Source: Nitrososphaerales archaeon TH1177
Lineage (GTDB): Archaea > Thermoproteota > Nitrososphaeria > Nitrososphaerales > Nitrososphaeraceae
Assembly: GCA_014523515.1 (NCBI GenBank)
Contig: JAATVJ010000196.1
Location: forward strand, 1-11,144
Direction of reading: 5' to 3'
DNA length: 11,144 bases
Below are positions 1-7,174 of this stretch, piece by piece. The position numbers were made by a program, and so were the translations under genes. The notes beneath the pieces were generated by a model. That model did not search any database and was not told where the DNA came from. It worked only from the letters and a program-made list of their open reading frames with translations. The stretch's first letter is position 1; every line of letters begins with the position of its first letter.

Positions 1-132
1 ACTAATGACGTAGATATGAATAACCTTGGATTTGTTTTGTTGAACCTATCTGGGATAGAAATTTTAGATAAAGATATGGATTCTCAGATCCAATCATCTA
101 CTACTCCTTTATCTTCTGACAAATATTCATAA
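1..132 (+). CDS. 3' end of an unknown protein, cut by the window edge
   Basis: Frame 1 is open from the first base and ends in TAA at 130-132, giving 43 residues with a mixed, soluble composition (Asp, Asn, Ser and Leu rich, ending SSDKYS). The other plus-strand frames close at once, and about 190 nt without a long frame follow. This fits the C-terminus of a gene that starts left of the window. No domain or motif can be named. An internal ATG at 16 could start a very short ORF, but a truncated longer gene is more likely. Confidence 0.4.
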   Translation, partial: TNDVDMNNLGFVLLNLSGIEILDKDMDSQIQSSTTPLSSDKYS

Positions 133-165
133 ACTTAGAAACAATATTGAGCTGGAATTAATGTA

Positions 166-183
166 TAACTATTATAATAGTTA
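166..183. repeat. 18-bp perfect palindrome
   Basis: The core AACTATTATAATAGTT (167-182) equals its own reverse complement, and one further pair extends it to 166-183. It lies in the 194-nt spacer between the partial gene and the exported protein gene. It could be an operator for a dimeric regulator or a chance AT palindrome. The sequence alone cannot decide. Confidence 0.3.
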
Positions 184-196
184 AATATGATGACTC

Positions 197-229
197 AAGA
201 TACAAGAATTAGCTACAATTTTGTATCTT
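197..229 (+). other. Stem-loop in the spacer upstream of the exported protein gene
   Basis: AAGATACAA (197-205) pairs perfectly with TTGTATCTT (221-229). A G-T and an A-T pair extend it to 11 bp around a 12-13 nt loop. It lies 65 nt after the stop of the partial gene and about 100 nt before the TTG start at 327. It could be a 3' processing or termination structure of the first gene, or a 5' element of the next. No long T run follows, so a simple terminator is not evident. Confidence 0.35.
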
Positions 230-326
230 TCTCAGTGGGATGTAAAACAAATTTGACTTAATTTTTGGTACCATCTTGTGAAATAAATTGAATGAAATAA
301 AATAATCTTTATGAATTGCAGATTTA

Positions 327-1238
327 TTGAATGTATTTCCAACCATAAACCTTAATAATAATAATCAGCTTTTGCTATCATTGTCAAATAATAAAATTAC
401 TAGAAATTATACTAGTAATATTTTTTTAGTCTTTTTTGCTAGTATCTTGGCTCTATCACTTTTTATGTTTTATATGCCTACTTCATATAGTCAAACAATA
501 GAGTCTAATGATTTTTTACAAGAACAGTCGGAGCAACAACAAGCATGTGCTGAAGGTGAAGTATTCAATACAGATACACAGATGTGTGAACCAGCTGCAA
601 CAGTAGAAGAAGAACAACAACAAGAACCAGTAGAAGAACAAGCATGTGCTGAAGGTGAAGTATTCAATACAGATACATAGATGTGTGAACCAGCTGCAAC
701 AGTAGAAGAAGAACAACAACAAGTACCACCAGAAGAACTAGTACCACCAGAAGAAATACCACCAGCAGAAGAAAAACTTGTACCAGCAGAAAAACTAGAA
801 GCACCAGCAAGAGAACTAGTAACAAAATCAGAAAAAGAATTACAAGCATTAGAAGGACAACAACAAGCACCAGTACAAGAAGGACAACAAACGGCAGGAA
901 AAGTATATAAAAATTTTAAATCAGCAAAGTATCCTTGTGAGTGGGATTTAAATGGTGATGGAGTAAATGATGCTAAGGATGATCCTAAATTGTTTTGGGA
1001 TGGAAAAATCCCTGTAAAATATGATGAGAAAGTAGTAGCATTACAGACATATTTGACTGACTTGGGATTTGATCGTGAATTAGAACCAGAAGGTATTGAT
1101 GGAAAATTTGGTCCACATACCAAAAATGCGGTAATGGCATATCAACAAGATAGAGGTTTAATTGTTGACGGAATAGTTGGCCCTAACACTTGGCGTTTGC
1201 TTTGTGATGACATTTACTTCCTCTTAAAAGAAGACTAA
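327..1238 (+). pseudogene. Exported protein with peptidoglycan-binding-like domain, interrupted by TAG at 678-680
   Basis: The gene is one frame of 303 codons plus stop, split by a single TAG at codon 118. Residues 31-50 are a hydrophobic export or anchor segment, with a possible cleavage near SYSQ. Next come two copies of a Cys repeat (CAEGEVFNTDTQMCEPA), then a Pro/Glu-rich spacer. A dockerin/EF-hand-like loop DLNGDGVND (about 945-971) follows, then a C-terminal domain (about 1026-1202). That domain has the PG_binding_1 pattern: LQTYLTDLGF, GIDGKFGPHT, AVMAYQQDRGL and VDGIVGPNTW. The start is TTG at 327, because a TGA lies five codons upstream and the first in-frame ATG falls inside the hydrophobic segment. 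An ATG directly follows the TAG, so reinitiation would give a 185-residue product without a signal. Archaea lack murein, so this domain may bind another surface polymer (inference). The TAG could also be a sequencing error. Confidence 0.75.
538..723 (+). repeat. Tandem duplication, 99-bp period, two 87-bp copies with one mismatch
   Basis: Positions 538-624 and 637-723 are identical except for one base: C579 in copy 1 against T678 in copy 2. That base turns CAG (Gln) into TAG (stop). The period of 99 bp is 33 codons, so gain or loss of a unit keeps the reading frame. Third codon positions are also identical, which points to a recent duplication rather than selection on protein sequence alone. 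Confidence 0.92.
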
Positions 1239-1271
1239 TTTAAGTAACTAAAATATTTTAATAAAACGTAT

Positions 1272-1289
1272 CATTATCAAATGATAATG
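1272..1289. promoter_or_regulatory. 8-bp inverted repeat overlapping a possible start codon
   Basis: CATTATCA (1272-1279) and TGATAATG (1282-1289) are perfect reverse complements around two A residues. The site begins 33 nt after the stop of the peptidoglycan-binding-like gene and covers the ATG of the small ORF at 1281. An AATATTTTAA stretch (about 1251-1260) lies 20-30 nt before that ATG and could be a TATA element. An operator or a weak terminator are both possible; chance is not excluded. Confidence 0.25.
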
Positions 1290-1433
1290 CCTAGTAAGCA
1301 TTTGATTGTTGTAGTTATATCGTTTTTCATTATTGCGATAATTTATAGTTCATCTTTTACATTTAAAGTATTAGGAGATATAAAGAAAGGTAGTATAGAC
1401 TGTACCAGAGTTGTACTCAAGTGCAGCCAATGA
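1281..1433 (+). CDS. Possible 50-residue single-pass membrane protein
   Basis: ATG at 1281 opens 50 codons ending in TGA at 1431. Residues 8-22 (HLIVVVISFFIIAII) form one hydrophobic helix, followed by a polar tail with two cysteines near the end. It is too short to match to a family. A second plus-strand frame stays open across the end of this ORF to TAA at 1466-1468 and reads PMIDFPLVEEKKL, so a frameshifted, slightly longer small protein is an alternative. The IS inserts 63 nt downstream. T-rich DNA often encodes hydrophobic stretches by chance, so confidence is low. Confidence 0.25.
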   Translation: MIMPSKHLIVVVISFFIIAIIYSSSFTFKVLGDIKKGSIDCTRVVLKCSQ

Positions 1434-1482
1434 TAGATTTTCCCTTGGTAGAAGAAAAAAAATTATAATTTTTCTGTTACTA

Positions 1483-2393
1483 TTATTCAATATTTAGGCT
1501 CTGTAGAAACCATCTTGCAATAATCACATTTATCATTCTATGAACATTGTATGCAATACACCTAAACATTAGTTCTCTCCGTTGTGTTTTCAATAATCTA
1601 GATCTAACGTATTCACCAAATACTCTTTTGATGACTGATATTATGGTCTCACTCTTATTTCTTTGATTGTAAAGTAGTTTATTGTATCTGTATTTCATCT
1701 CCTTTCTATATCGTCCATGAGTCTTCCATATAGGTACATATTCATATCGTGGTGGAATAATAGAGAGTATGCATTTAAATGATCTCTTACGTATTGGTGA
1801 TTAGATTCGATGTCATATCCTTTGTCTGCAACTACAATTGATATTGGTATTATAGAAAATATTTTAGATATAATTGGTTTAAAATCAATGTTATCATGTT
1901 TTGATGATCTCCTAACTTTGATATTGCAGATAATCTGTTTTAATACATCTGATCCAATAGAGATTTTAGTATATTTTCTTTTCTTCTGTTTTGTATCAAT
2001 TATTTCACTATAGTATTGAGAACATGTCGTAATTTTAAATCCAGTAGCATCAATTCCAACAAAAGCATGAATGATATCTGATAAAACTATGAATGATTGA
2101 AGTACCTTTTCTAACAGTGAATTCTGTATTCTTTCAGTAAATTTCTGTAAAGTAGTATAATGTGGTATTCTTGATAGTTGTAAAAACATCTGTAAATAAT
2201 AGGTTTCTTCTAACCAGTCTGTAAATCTACGATAACTCTTGTTTTCATATTGTCTTATAACAAGTAATGTTATGTGTTGCCATACTGTAAATACATGATT
2301 ACTTTTTCTATGTAAGTATAGTGGTATTCTTGTTGAATGTACAAGAGTGTGAAATAATGATTTTGCTAGTTTAACATATCTTGTTTCTTTCAA
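1483..2393 (-). pseudogene. IS5-like DDE transposase, frameshifted near 1762-1768
   Basis: The transposase reads from ATG at 2393 toward 1483 but is split in two frames. The first part (2393-1695, 232 residues) carries the first catalytic Asp in GIDATGFK (D115) and the second in VVADKGYD (D190). The third acidic residue is in NKSETIISVIKR of the second part, encoded from about 1760 to 1483. Between them the true protein line AYSIIPPRYEYVPIW and GRYRKEMKYRYN is recovered only by changing frame at the AGAGAG tract (1762-1767 on plus). The lesion is either an extra CT dinucleotide or one lost base. I see no classical slippery heptamer there, so programmed frameshifting looks unlikely. The first part therefore ends in a false tail (MYLYGRLMDDIERR). 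The restored protein would be about 300 residues, a usual length for IS5-type transposases. Its stop codon at 1483-1485 lies outside the element. Confidence 0.82.
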
Positions 2394-2439
2394 TAATATA
2401 TTGTAAAATGTTGTTAGCTATGATGCTTTCTACAGAGCC
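1497..2439 (-). mobile_element. IS5-like insertion sequence, about 943 bp, TA-flanked
   Basis: Both ends carry the same inverted repeat: TTAGGCTCTGTAGAAA at 1494-1509 and its exact reverse complement at 2427-2442. The match extends to 20 of 21 positions (1494-1514 against 2422-2442). Taking GGCTCTG as the terminus leaves TA on both sides (1495-1496 and 2440-2441), consistent with a 2-bp target duplication. The single transposase gene fills the element on the minus strand. The ends look intact, so the element could still be moved by a transposase supplied elsewhere. It sits in the spacer between the small ORF and the 3' end of mcm, and no gene is visibly split by it. The IS5 assignment rests on the transposase motifs, not on a database match. 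Confidence 0.87.
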
Positions 2440-2530
2440 TAACTATAAATAATTATATATATTACTATTGAACTAAATAATGATCTATAATTTTATTTAT
2501 ATTAACATATACAAATAAATAATATATTAT

Positions 2531-4603
2531 CTATGCCTTTGCATAAAAGCCTGAACGTCGTTCATATATTTGTCCATTTTGCATAGCTTTATTTAGAAAG
2601 TTTTTGGCATCATCTTCTGAAAACCTTCCAGTTTGAATGAGTTCATTTATAAAGTTTCTTTCTTCTACATCACTTTTATCTTGTCCAGATAAAGCATTAA
2701 AAATTTCCATGAATAATTTTAATTTTGATATTTCGCTTTGAGGTTTACCATGCAAAACTCCAAGATCTACTCTTCCAGTATTAACATCTACTCCCGCCGT
2801 TTCTAGCATAGTTTGAATTAGATATATTGCACGTTCTGCATCATCCGAATCTACATAATCTTTTAATAATAATTTTGAGCGAGCGGTTGCTAATCTTACT
2901 AATCCTTCAAGTTGCCTTGGTGTAACAGTGATCATACCTTCTGATTCTACATTTCTCATTTTCATATAATAATCTCTTATTTTATCTATAGCTTCAACAG
3001 TTAACTTTGGTTCCATAGTTTTTGAATAAGCAAGGTATTTACTAAAGAGGTCAATATCAATAAGATATTGAGCAGTACTTTCTGAATCTCGATGTAATTC
3101 TAATATGTGACTAGCAACACGATGATCTTTTTCCTTTTCTGGTATATCTCTAATTACATAAATAATATCAAATCTTGTTAATAATGGTATTGGTAAGTTA
3201 ACATTTTCTGTAATATTTTTAAAGGGATCATATTTGCCATATAAGGGATTTGCAGCTGCTAATATAGAAGTTCTTGCATTCAATGTAGCAACTATCCCTC
3301 CTTTTGCCACAGAACAAGTTTGCTGCTCCATAACCTCATGTAAAGCTGAACGATCTTCTGGTTTTATTTTGTCAAATTCATCTATACAAACTAAACCCTG
3401 GTCTCCTAGTACTACTGCACCTGCTTCCAACATCATAATACCAGATTTATCTCTTATTACTGCTGCAGTTAAACCTGCAGCAGTAGAACCTCTTCCAGAA
3501 GTATACAATCCTCTTGGAGCAATTTTGGCTGCAAATTTCAACATTTCTGATTTTGCAGTTCCAGGATCACCTACTAAAAGAACATTAATATCTCCTCTCC
3601 TAGCAGTTCCATAATCCAATCTTTTTGTTACTGATCCTACAATTAATAATAAAATTACTTCTTTAATTACTTCATGTCCATATACATGAGGAGCATAAGA
3701 TGAAATTAGTATATCATATGCATTATTTTTGCGTGATAATGCAAAAATATGTTTTTCATCTTCACTATTTATTTCCAAACGTTCTATTGTTCTATTATCT
3801 TTATCCGCTGTCCTTCCACCTAGGTATTCAATATTATTTCCTTCCATTCGTAATCTAAATAGACTTGTTTTAAATTGTTGGGATAATTGTTCTTGTTCTA
3901 TTCTTACAATTCCAGTTAATAAGATTCTATCACCTGGTCTGCATTGATCTACAAGATCTCCTATAATAGTTACCTCTAAATAATGTGGTAAGTGACCAGC
4001 AGGAAGATCTTCTGGAAGTTCTTGCAATCTTACCATTTGAAAATCAATGAAAATGCTGGTATCTGGATCCATTTCTAGTTCTTTTTCAGAACATTTTCCA
4101 CATTTTAGAGGTTGTTTTAATACTAATCCTCGTAATTGAGCTTCTGTTATTTCACTACAATTAAGACACCTATAACCAATTTTTTTAGCTAATGGTTTTA
4201 CTTCAGATGATCTAACAACCATTCCAGAAACTCCAACAAGTTTATTGATCACTTCAGCATTTATTTCACGTAAACTTTTTTGTACCGTATAATTTCCCAT
4301 TCTGACCTTTATATTATTTTGAATCTCATTTGCATAATCTGGATGGATTTCATAGAGAACATTGAATATAGCTTTATTAAATGCATCAAACATTTCATCT
4401 GGTTCATTAGTAATTAATTTTGCCAACTCTGGCTTAAAAGTATCAAAATCTATATAATCAACAACAAGCGAGGTAGAATTGGCGGCCATCAAATTATTAA
4501 TTCTATCAAAATATTTGTAATTCCCAGTTCGATCTTTGAAAGCACGTAAAAATTCCTCTAACTCATTAACCAATGCAGATTCAGTTTTTTGAAGTTCACT
4601 CAA
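2531..4603 (-). CDS. mcm: Replicative DNA helicase MCM
   Basis: This is a full-length archaeal minichromosome maintenance helicase of 690 residues, the hexameric motor that unwinds DNA at the fork. The N-terminal domain holds a zinc site C146-x2-C149-x18-C168-x2-C171. The AAA+ core has Walker A GDPGTAKS (345-352), Walker B CIDEF (D408, E409), sensor 1 Asn in AANPLYG (N452) and the arginine finger in PLLTRFD (R477). A winged-helix-like tail covers about residues 620-690. Translation starts at TTG: the bases TTGA at 4603-4600 are at once the mcm start and the TGA stop of the GINS gene, which implies coupling. The next Met, at residue 39, would remove the start of the MCM N-domain. No lesion is seen, so it should be active. 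The IS lies 89 nt beyond its 3' end. Confidence 0.98.
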   Translation of the reverse strand: MSELQKTESALVNELEEFLRAFKDRTGNYKYFDRINNLMAANSTSLVVDYIDFDTFKPELAKLITNEPDEMFDAFNKAIFNVLYEIHPDYANEIQNNIKVRMGNYTVQKSLREINAEVINKLVGVSGMVVRSSEVKPLAKKIGYRCLNCSEITEAQLRGLVLKQPLKCGKCSEKELEMDPDTSIFIDFQMVRLQELPEDLPAGHLPHYLEVTIIGDLVDQCRPGDRILLTGIVRIEQEQLSQQFKTSLFRLRMEGNNIEYLGGRTADKDNRTIERLEINSEDEKHIFALSRKNNAYDILISSYAPHVYGHEVIKEVILLLIVGSVTKRLDYGTARRGDINVLLVGDPGTAKSEMLKFAAKIAPRGLYTSGRGSTAAGLTAAVIRDKSGIMMLEAGAVVLGDQGLVCIDEFDKIKPEDRSALHEVMEQQTCSVAKGGIVATLNARTSILAAANPLYGKYDPFKNITENVNLPIPLLTRFDIIYVIRDIPEKEKDHRVASHILELHRDSESTAQYLIDIDLFSKYLAYSKTMEPKLTVEAIDKIRDYYMKMRNVESEGMITVTPRQLEGLVRLATARSKLLLKDYVDSDDAERAIYLIQTMLETAGVDVNTGRVDLGVLHGKPQSEISKLKLFMEIFNALSGQDKSDVEERNFINELIQTGRFSEDDAKNFLNKAMQNGQIYERRSGFYAKA

Positions 4604-5172
4604 GACTTATTTACTGCCCTTTGTTTAAATTCCGAAGAAGATTTATGGATAAAATTGTAAAGTTCTTTTTCTTCGACTGAAAGTTTCTTTTCTAAATCAA
4701 CAGATAGCGAAGACGCAGCTGCTAATTTAACAATTTTTTCTATTCGAGAAGTTACAAATGAATTAAGTGAAACTAGAATAGATTCTTTTTCTTTATCTTT
4801 TAATCTTTTAATAAAATCATTAACACGAATGTAAAAGTCTAAATCAATGCCAGAAAGATCATGAGGTTTTGATATTCTTTCTCGGTTTAAAGATCGTGAA
4901 ATATAAATTAGAACATCCATATCTTGAATTTCTATAGAATTATTTTCCTCCAAAATTTGAGCTAACCACCTAGGAATTGAACTTATTTCTCCTTCTTTTG
5001 CTTCAAGAGCCAGACCATCGATATGGATAGAGAAATTTTTTTTAAATGTAATTCGTATTTCTTCCATTAAGTATTTAATTTTATAAAATTGTTGAACAAA
5101 ATCCATTTGTTTTTTAAAATGATCGTAGCGATCAAAATTATCACTATTATGAGCTATTATAACCTGGTCCAA
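4600..5172 (-). CDS. gins23: GINS subunit, probably Gins23 type
   Basis: The protein has 190 residues. GINS joins MCM in the archaeal CMG-like helicase. The N-terminal half contains the motif EISSIPRWLAQILEENNSIEI (about 63-83), which resembles the small B domain of Psf2/Psf3 (VPLWLA in Psf2). The C-terminal half is helical (RVNDFIKRLKDKEK, then SFVTSRIEKIVKLA), as in the A domain. A B-then-A order fits Gins23 rather than Gins51. Location directly upstream of mcm with a 4-nt overlap matches the gins23-mcm pair known from Sulfolobus. The start is TTG at 5172, preceded two codons upstream by an in-frame TAA. A later ATG (residue 23) is possible but would cost part of the N-terminus. No partner GINS subunit is in this window. 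Confidence 0.82.
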   Translation of the reverse strand: MDQVIIAHNSDNFDRYDHFKKQMDFVQQFYKIKYLMEEIRITFKKNFSIHIDGLALEAKEGEISSIPRWLAQILEENNSIEIQDMDVLIYISRSLNRERISKPHDLSGIDLDFYIRVNDFIKRLKDKEKESILVSLNSFVTSRIEKIVKLAAASSLSVDLEKKLSVEEKELYNFIHKSSSEFKQRAVNKS

Positions 5173-5344
5173 TCTATTTTATGATATTATTTCATTCAAG
5201 ACTAATAATTCTTTTTAACAAATTAAATTTGAGTAATTAGTATAATTAATATCATTTTTATATTACTATTATTTTATTATATTCAATAAGATTAGATAGG
5301 GAAAAGAAGATATTAACTATGGAAATTTAGATACTCAAGTTAAA
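5173..5344. promoter_or_regulatory. Divergent promoter region between gins23-mcm and rfcS
   Basis: This 172-nt, very AT-rich spacer must carry the promoters for both replication operons. For rfcS, TATTAAC (5311-5317) is centred about 30 nt before the ATG at 5345, a spacing that suits a TATA box with a very short leader. For gins23, TTATTA-like sequence near 5200-5207 is a weaker candidate. AT richness makes TATA calls unreliable here. No Shine-Dalgarno motif is seen before either start. Confidence 0.4.
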
Positions 5345-6376
5345 ATGATCCAAAACACTATAAATACAAAACTTTCCAGTTTAATGTGGGTAGAAAAATA
5401 TCGACCTAAAAGAATTGAAGAAATAGTTAACCAAAAAGATATTATAATTTCACTTAAAAATTTAGTTAAAAAGCCTAATGAAATACCACATTTATTATTT
5501 GCTGGGCCTGCCGGTGTGGGTAAGACTACTACAGCATTATGTTTATCAATGGAATTATTAGGAGAAGGATGGAAAAGAGATACTCTTGAACTTAATGCAT
5601 CTGATGAAAGAGGAATAAAGATGGTTCGCGAAAGAGTAAAAGAATTTGCATCTGTAATTAAACTTCCAAGTGGGACCAATGAAAAAGGAGAATATAGTAA
5701 TAAAGATGAGAAACCATATAGAATAATAATACTTGACGAAGCTGATGAAATGACATCAGAGGCACAAACTGCTTTAAGAAGAATAATTGAAGATAGTTCT
5801 AAAACTACTCGTTTTATTATTATATGTAATTATCTTTCTCAGATAATTGAGCCAATCCAAAGTAGATGTGCAATATTTCACTTTACTAGACTTGAAGAAG
5901 AAGACGTATTAAAATATTTAAGAATGATTTGTAAACAAGAAAATATAGATTTTCAGGAAGAAGCATTATCAAAGATTTATAAGTATACCGAAGGAGATTT
6001 GAGACATTCAATAAATATTCTTCAAACAGCATCAGGATATGGACAAGTTTCAACTAAAAATGTAACATCTGCTATGGGACTTTCGGGTAAAGCAAAAGTA
6101 GGAGAAATAATTAGATTAGCACTACTAGGTAAATTTAATGATGCCCGTACAAAACTTTTAGAATTATTATATGTTTATGGTTTATCTGAGACTGACTTTT
6201 TCAAATATACTTATCATGAAATTAAAGATATGGATATAAAAAATATTGATGAAGTTATGTCAATAATGGCCGAATATGATTATAGGCTTTCTGTTGGTGC
6301 ACATTCCGAGATTCAATTAACTGCATTTCTTGCACAACTATGTAAAATTGGATCTGATATTAAATTAAAAAAATAA
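5345..6376 (+). CDS. rfcS: Replication factor C small subunit (clamp loader ATPase)
   Basis: RFC loads the PCNA ring onto primed DNA using ATP. The 343-residue protein has the N-terminal RFC signature WVEKYRPK (15-22), Walker A GPAGVGKT (54-61), Walker B ILDEAD (129-134) and the SRC motif with its arginine finger (173-175). A helical collar domain with GDLRHSINILQ follows. Length is normal for archaeal small subunits. A polar stretch at about 108-124 lengthens the segment before Walker B. The start at 5345 is favoured by the TATA-like box at 5311-5317, although the ATG at 5384 (residue 14), just before the RFC signature, is a possible shorter start. The large subunit gene is not here. Confidence 0.97.
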   Translation: MIQNTINTKLSSLMWVEKYRPKRIEEIVNQKDIIISLKNLVKKPNEIPHLLFAGPAGVGKTTTALCLSMELLGEGWKRDTLELNASDERGIKMVRERVKEFASVIKLPSGTNEKGEYSNKDEKPYRIIILDEADEMTSEAQTALRRIIEDSSKTTRFIIICNYLSQIIEPIQSRCAIFHFTRLEEEDVLKYLRMICKQENIDFQEEALSKIYKYTEGDLRHSINILQTASGYGQVSTKNVTSAMGLSGKAKVGEIIRLALLGKFNDARTKLLELLYVYGLSETDFFKYTYHEIKDMDIKNIDEVMSIMAEYDYRLSVGAHSEIQLTAFLAQLCKIGSDIKLKK

Positions 6377-6424
6377 TAGTAGCTAGAAAGAAATTCTATC
6401 TTTTTCGTAAATATAAGGATTACC

Positions 6425-7174
6425 TTGATAATGAAATTTATACCAAAAAAAAGTAAATTAGAAAGTTCTTCATTTTCTGCTGCAGTATGTATTGTTAGTG
6501 GGGGAATCGACTCTCTCTGTACTTCAGCTTATTTGAAAAAGCAGAAATTTGATCTATATATCATTACTTTTAGTTATGGTCAAAGATCAAATTTAGAGAT
6601 TGAATATGCAAAGAAATTTGCTAAATATTTAGATTCAAAACAACACAAAATAGTAGATATATCATTTATGAAAGACATTTATGGAGAAACTAATGTTCTT
6701 ACCGATAATAAACAAAAAATTCCTAAAAAATTTGAGTATAATATAATAGCTCCGATAAGAAATGCAATTTTCATTACTATAGCTACAGCTTGGGCAATGA
6801 ATATAGGAGCAAAAATAATTGCATATGGAGCACATACTGGTGATAATAATTATCCTGATTGTAGACCAGAATTTACAAAATTAATAAGTAAAACTTTGAA
6901 TCTTGGAGATATTGATGGAATAAGATTAGGTTTGAGAAAAAAGATTAATGTATGGTCGCCGGCTATAGATGGATTAGATAAATCAGAGCTAATAAGAATA
7001 GGTTATGAAATCATAGGAGATAAAATTTTTGAAACATGGAGTTGCTATTCAAATGGTATAGATACAAAAGATGGTAAAAAAATACATTGTGGAATTTGTG
7101 AATCGTGTATAAATAGAAGAAGGGCTTTTAGAAAGGTTAGCATAGATGACAAAACAGAATATGCCAATCAATGA
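6425..7174 (+). CDS. queC: 7-cyano-7-deazaguanine (preQ0) synthase QueC
   Basis: QueC converts 7-carboxy-7-deazaguanine, ammonia and ATP to preQ0, the base that archaea insert into tRNA for archaeosine. The 249-residue protein has the PP-loop SGGIDS (25-30), FSYGQR (49-54) and APIRNAIF (109-116). It also has YPDCRPEF (143-150) and a zinc site of C207, C222, C225 and C228 in the CGICESCINRRRAF region. The coordinates use TTG at 6425, but ATG at 6431 (residue 3) is an equally good start. AAGGA at 6415-6419 is a possible weak ribosome site that fits the TTG better (5 nt). It lies 48 nt after rfcS and overlaps queE by 29 nt, so queC and queE are surely co-transcribed and probably coupled. Confidence 0.96.
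   Translation: MIMKFIPKKSKLESSSFSAAVCIVSGGIDSLCTSAYLKKQKFDLYIITFSYGQRSNLEIEYAKKFAKYLDSKQHKIVDISFMKDIYGETNVLTDNKQKIPKKFEYNIIAPIRNAIFITIATAWAMNIGAKIIAYGAHTGDNNYPDCRPEFTKLISKTLNLGDIDGIRLGLRKKINVWSPAIDGLDKSELIRIGYEIIGDKIFETWSCYSNGIDTKDGKKIHCGICESCINRRRAFRKVSIDDKTEYANQ

Noticed and set aside
187..261. C-box-like ATGATGA at 187-193 and a 24-codon ORF starting there
   Set aside because: No D box (CTGA) in a suitable position for a C/D RNA, and the ORF is too short and has no supporting signal.
491..1123. A 210-codon open frame on the minus strand opposite the peptidoglycan-binding-like gene, Ser/Cys rich
   Set aside because: It is the mirror of the low-complexity Gln/Glu/Pro repeats. Its composition (long Ser runs) has no domain, and the plus strand has a recognisable domain and signal segment.
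1450..1474. AGAAAAA/TTTTTCT inverted repeat just left of the insertion sequence as a terminator
   Set aside because: The seven-pair, nearly all A-T stem with a 9-nt loop is weak and expected by chance in such sequence.
1810..2013. A 67-codon hydrophobic plus-strand frame inside the insertion sequence
   Set aside because: It lies fully opposite the catalytic region of the transposase and is explained as its shadow.
3234..3614. A 126-codon plus-strand frame opposite the MCM ATPase core
   Set aside because: Opposite strand of highly conserved Walker motifs; no independent evidence for a gene.
5335..5679. A 114-codon minus-strand frame opposite the start of rfcS
   Set aside because: Shadow of the RFC Walker A region; it would also run against a well-supported gene.
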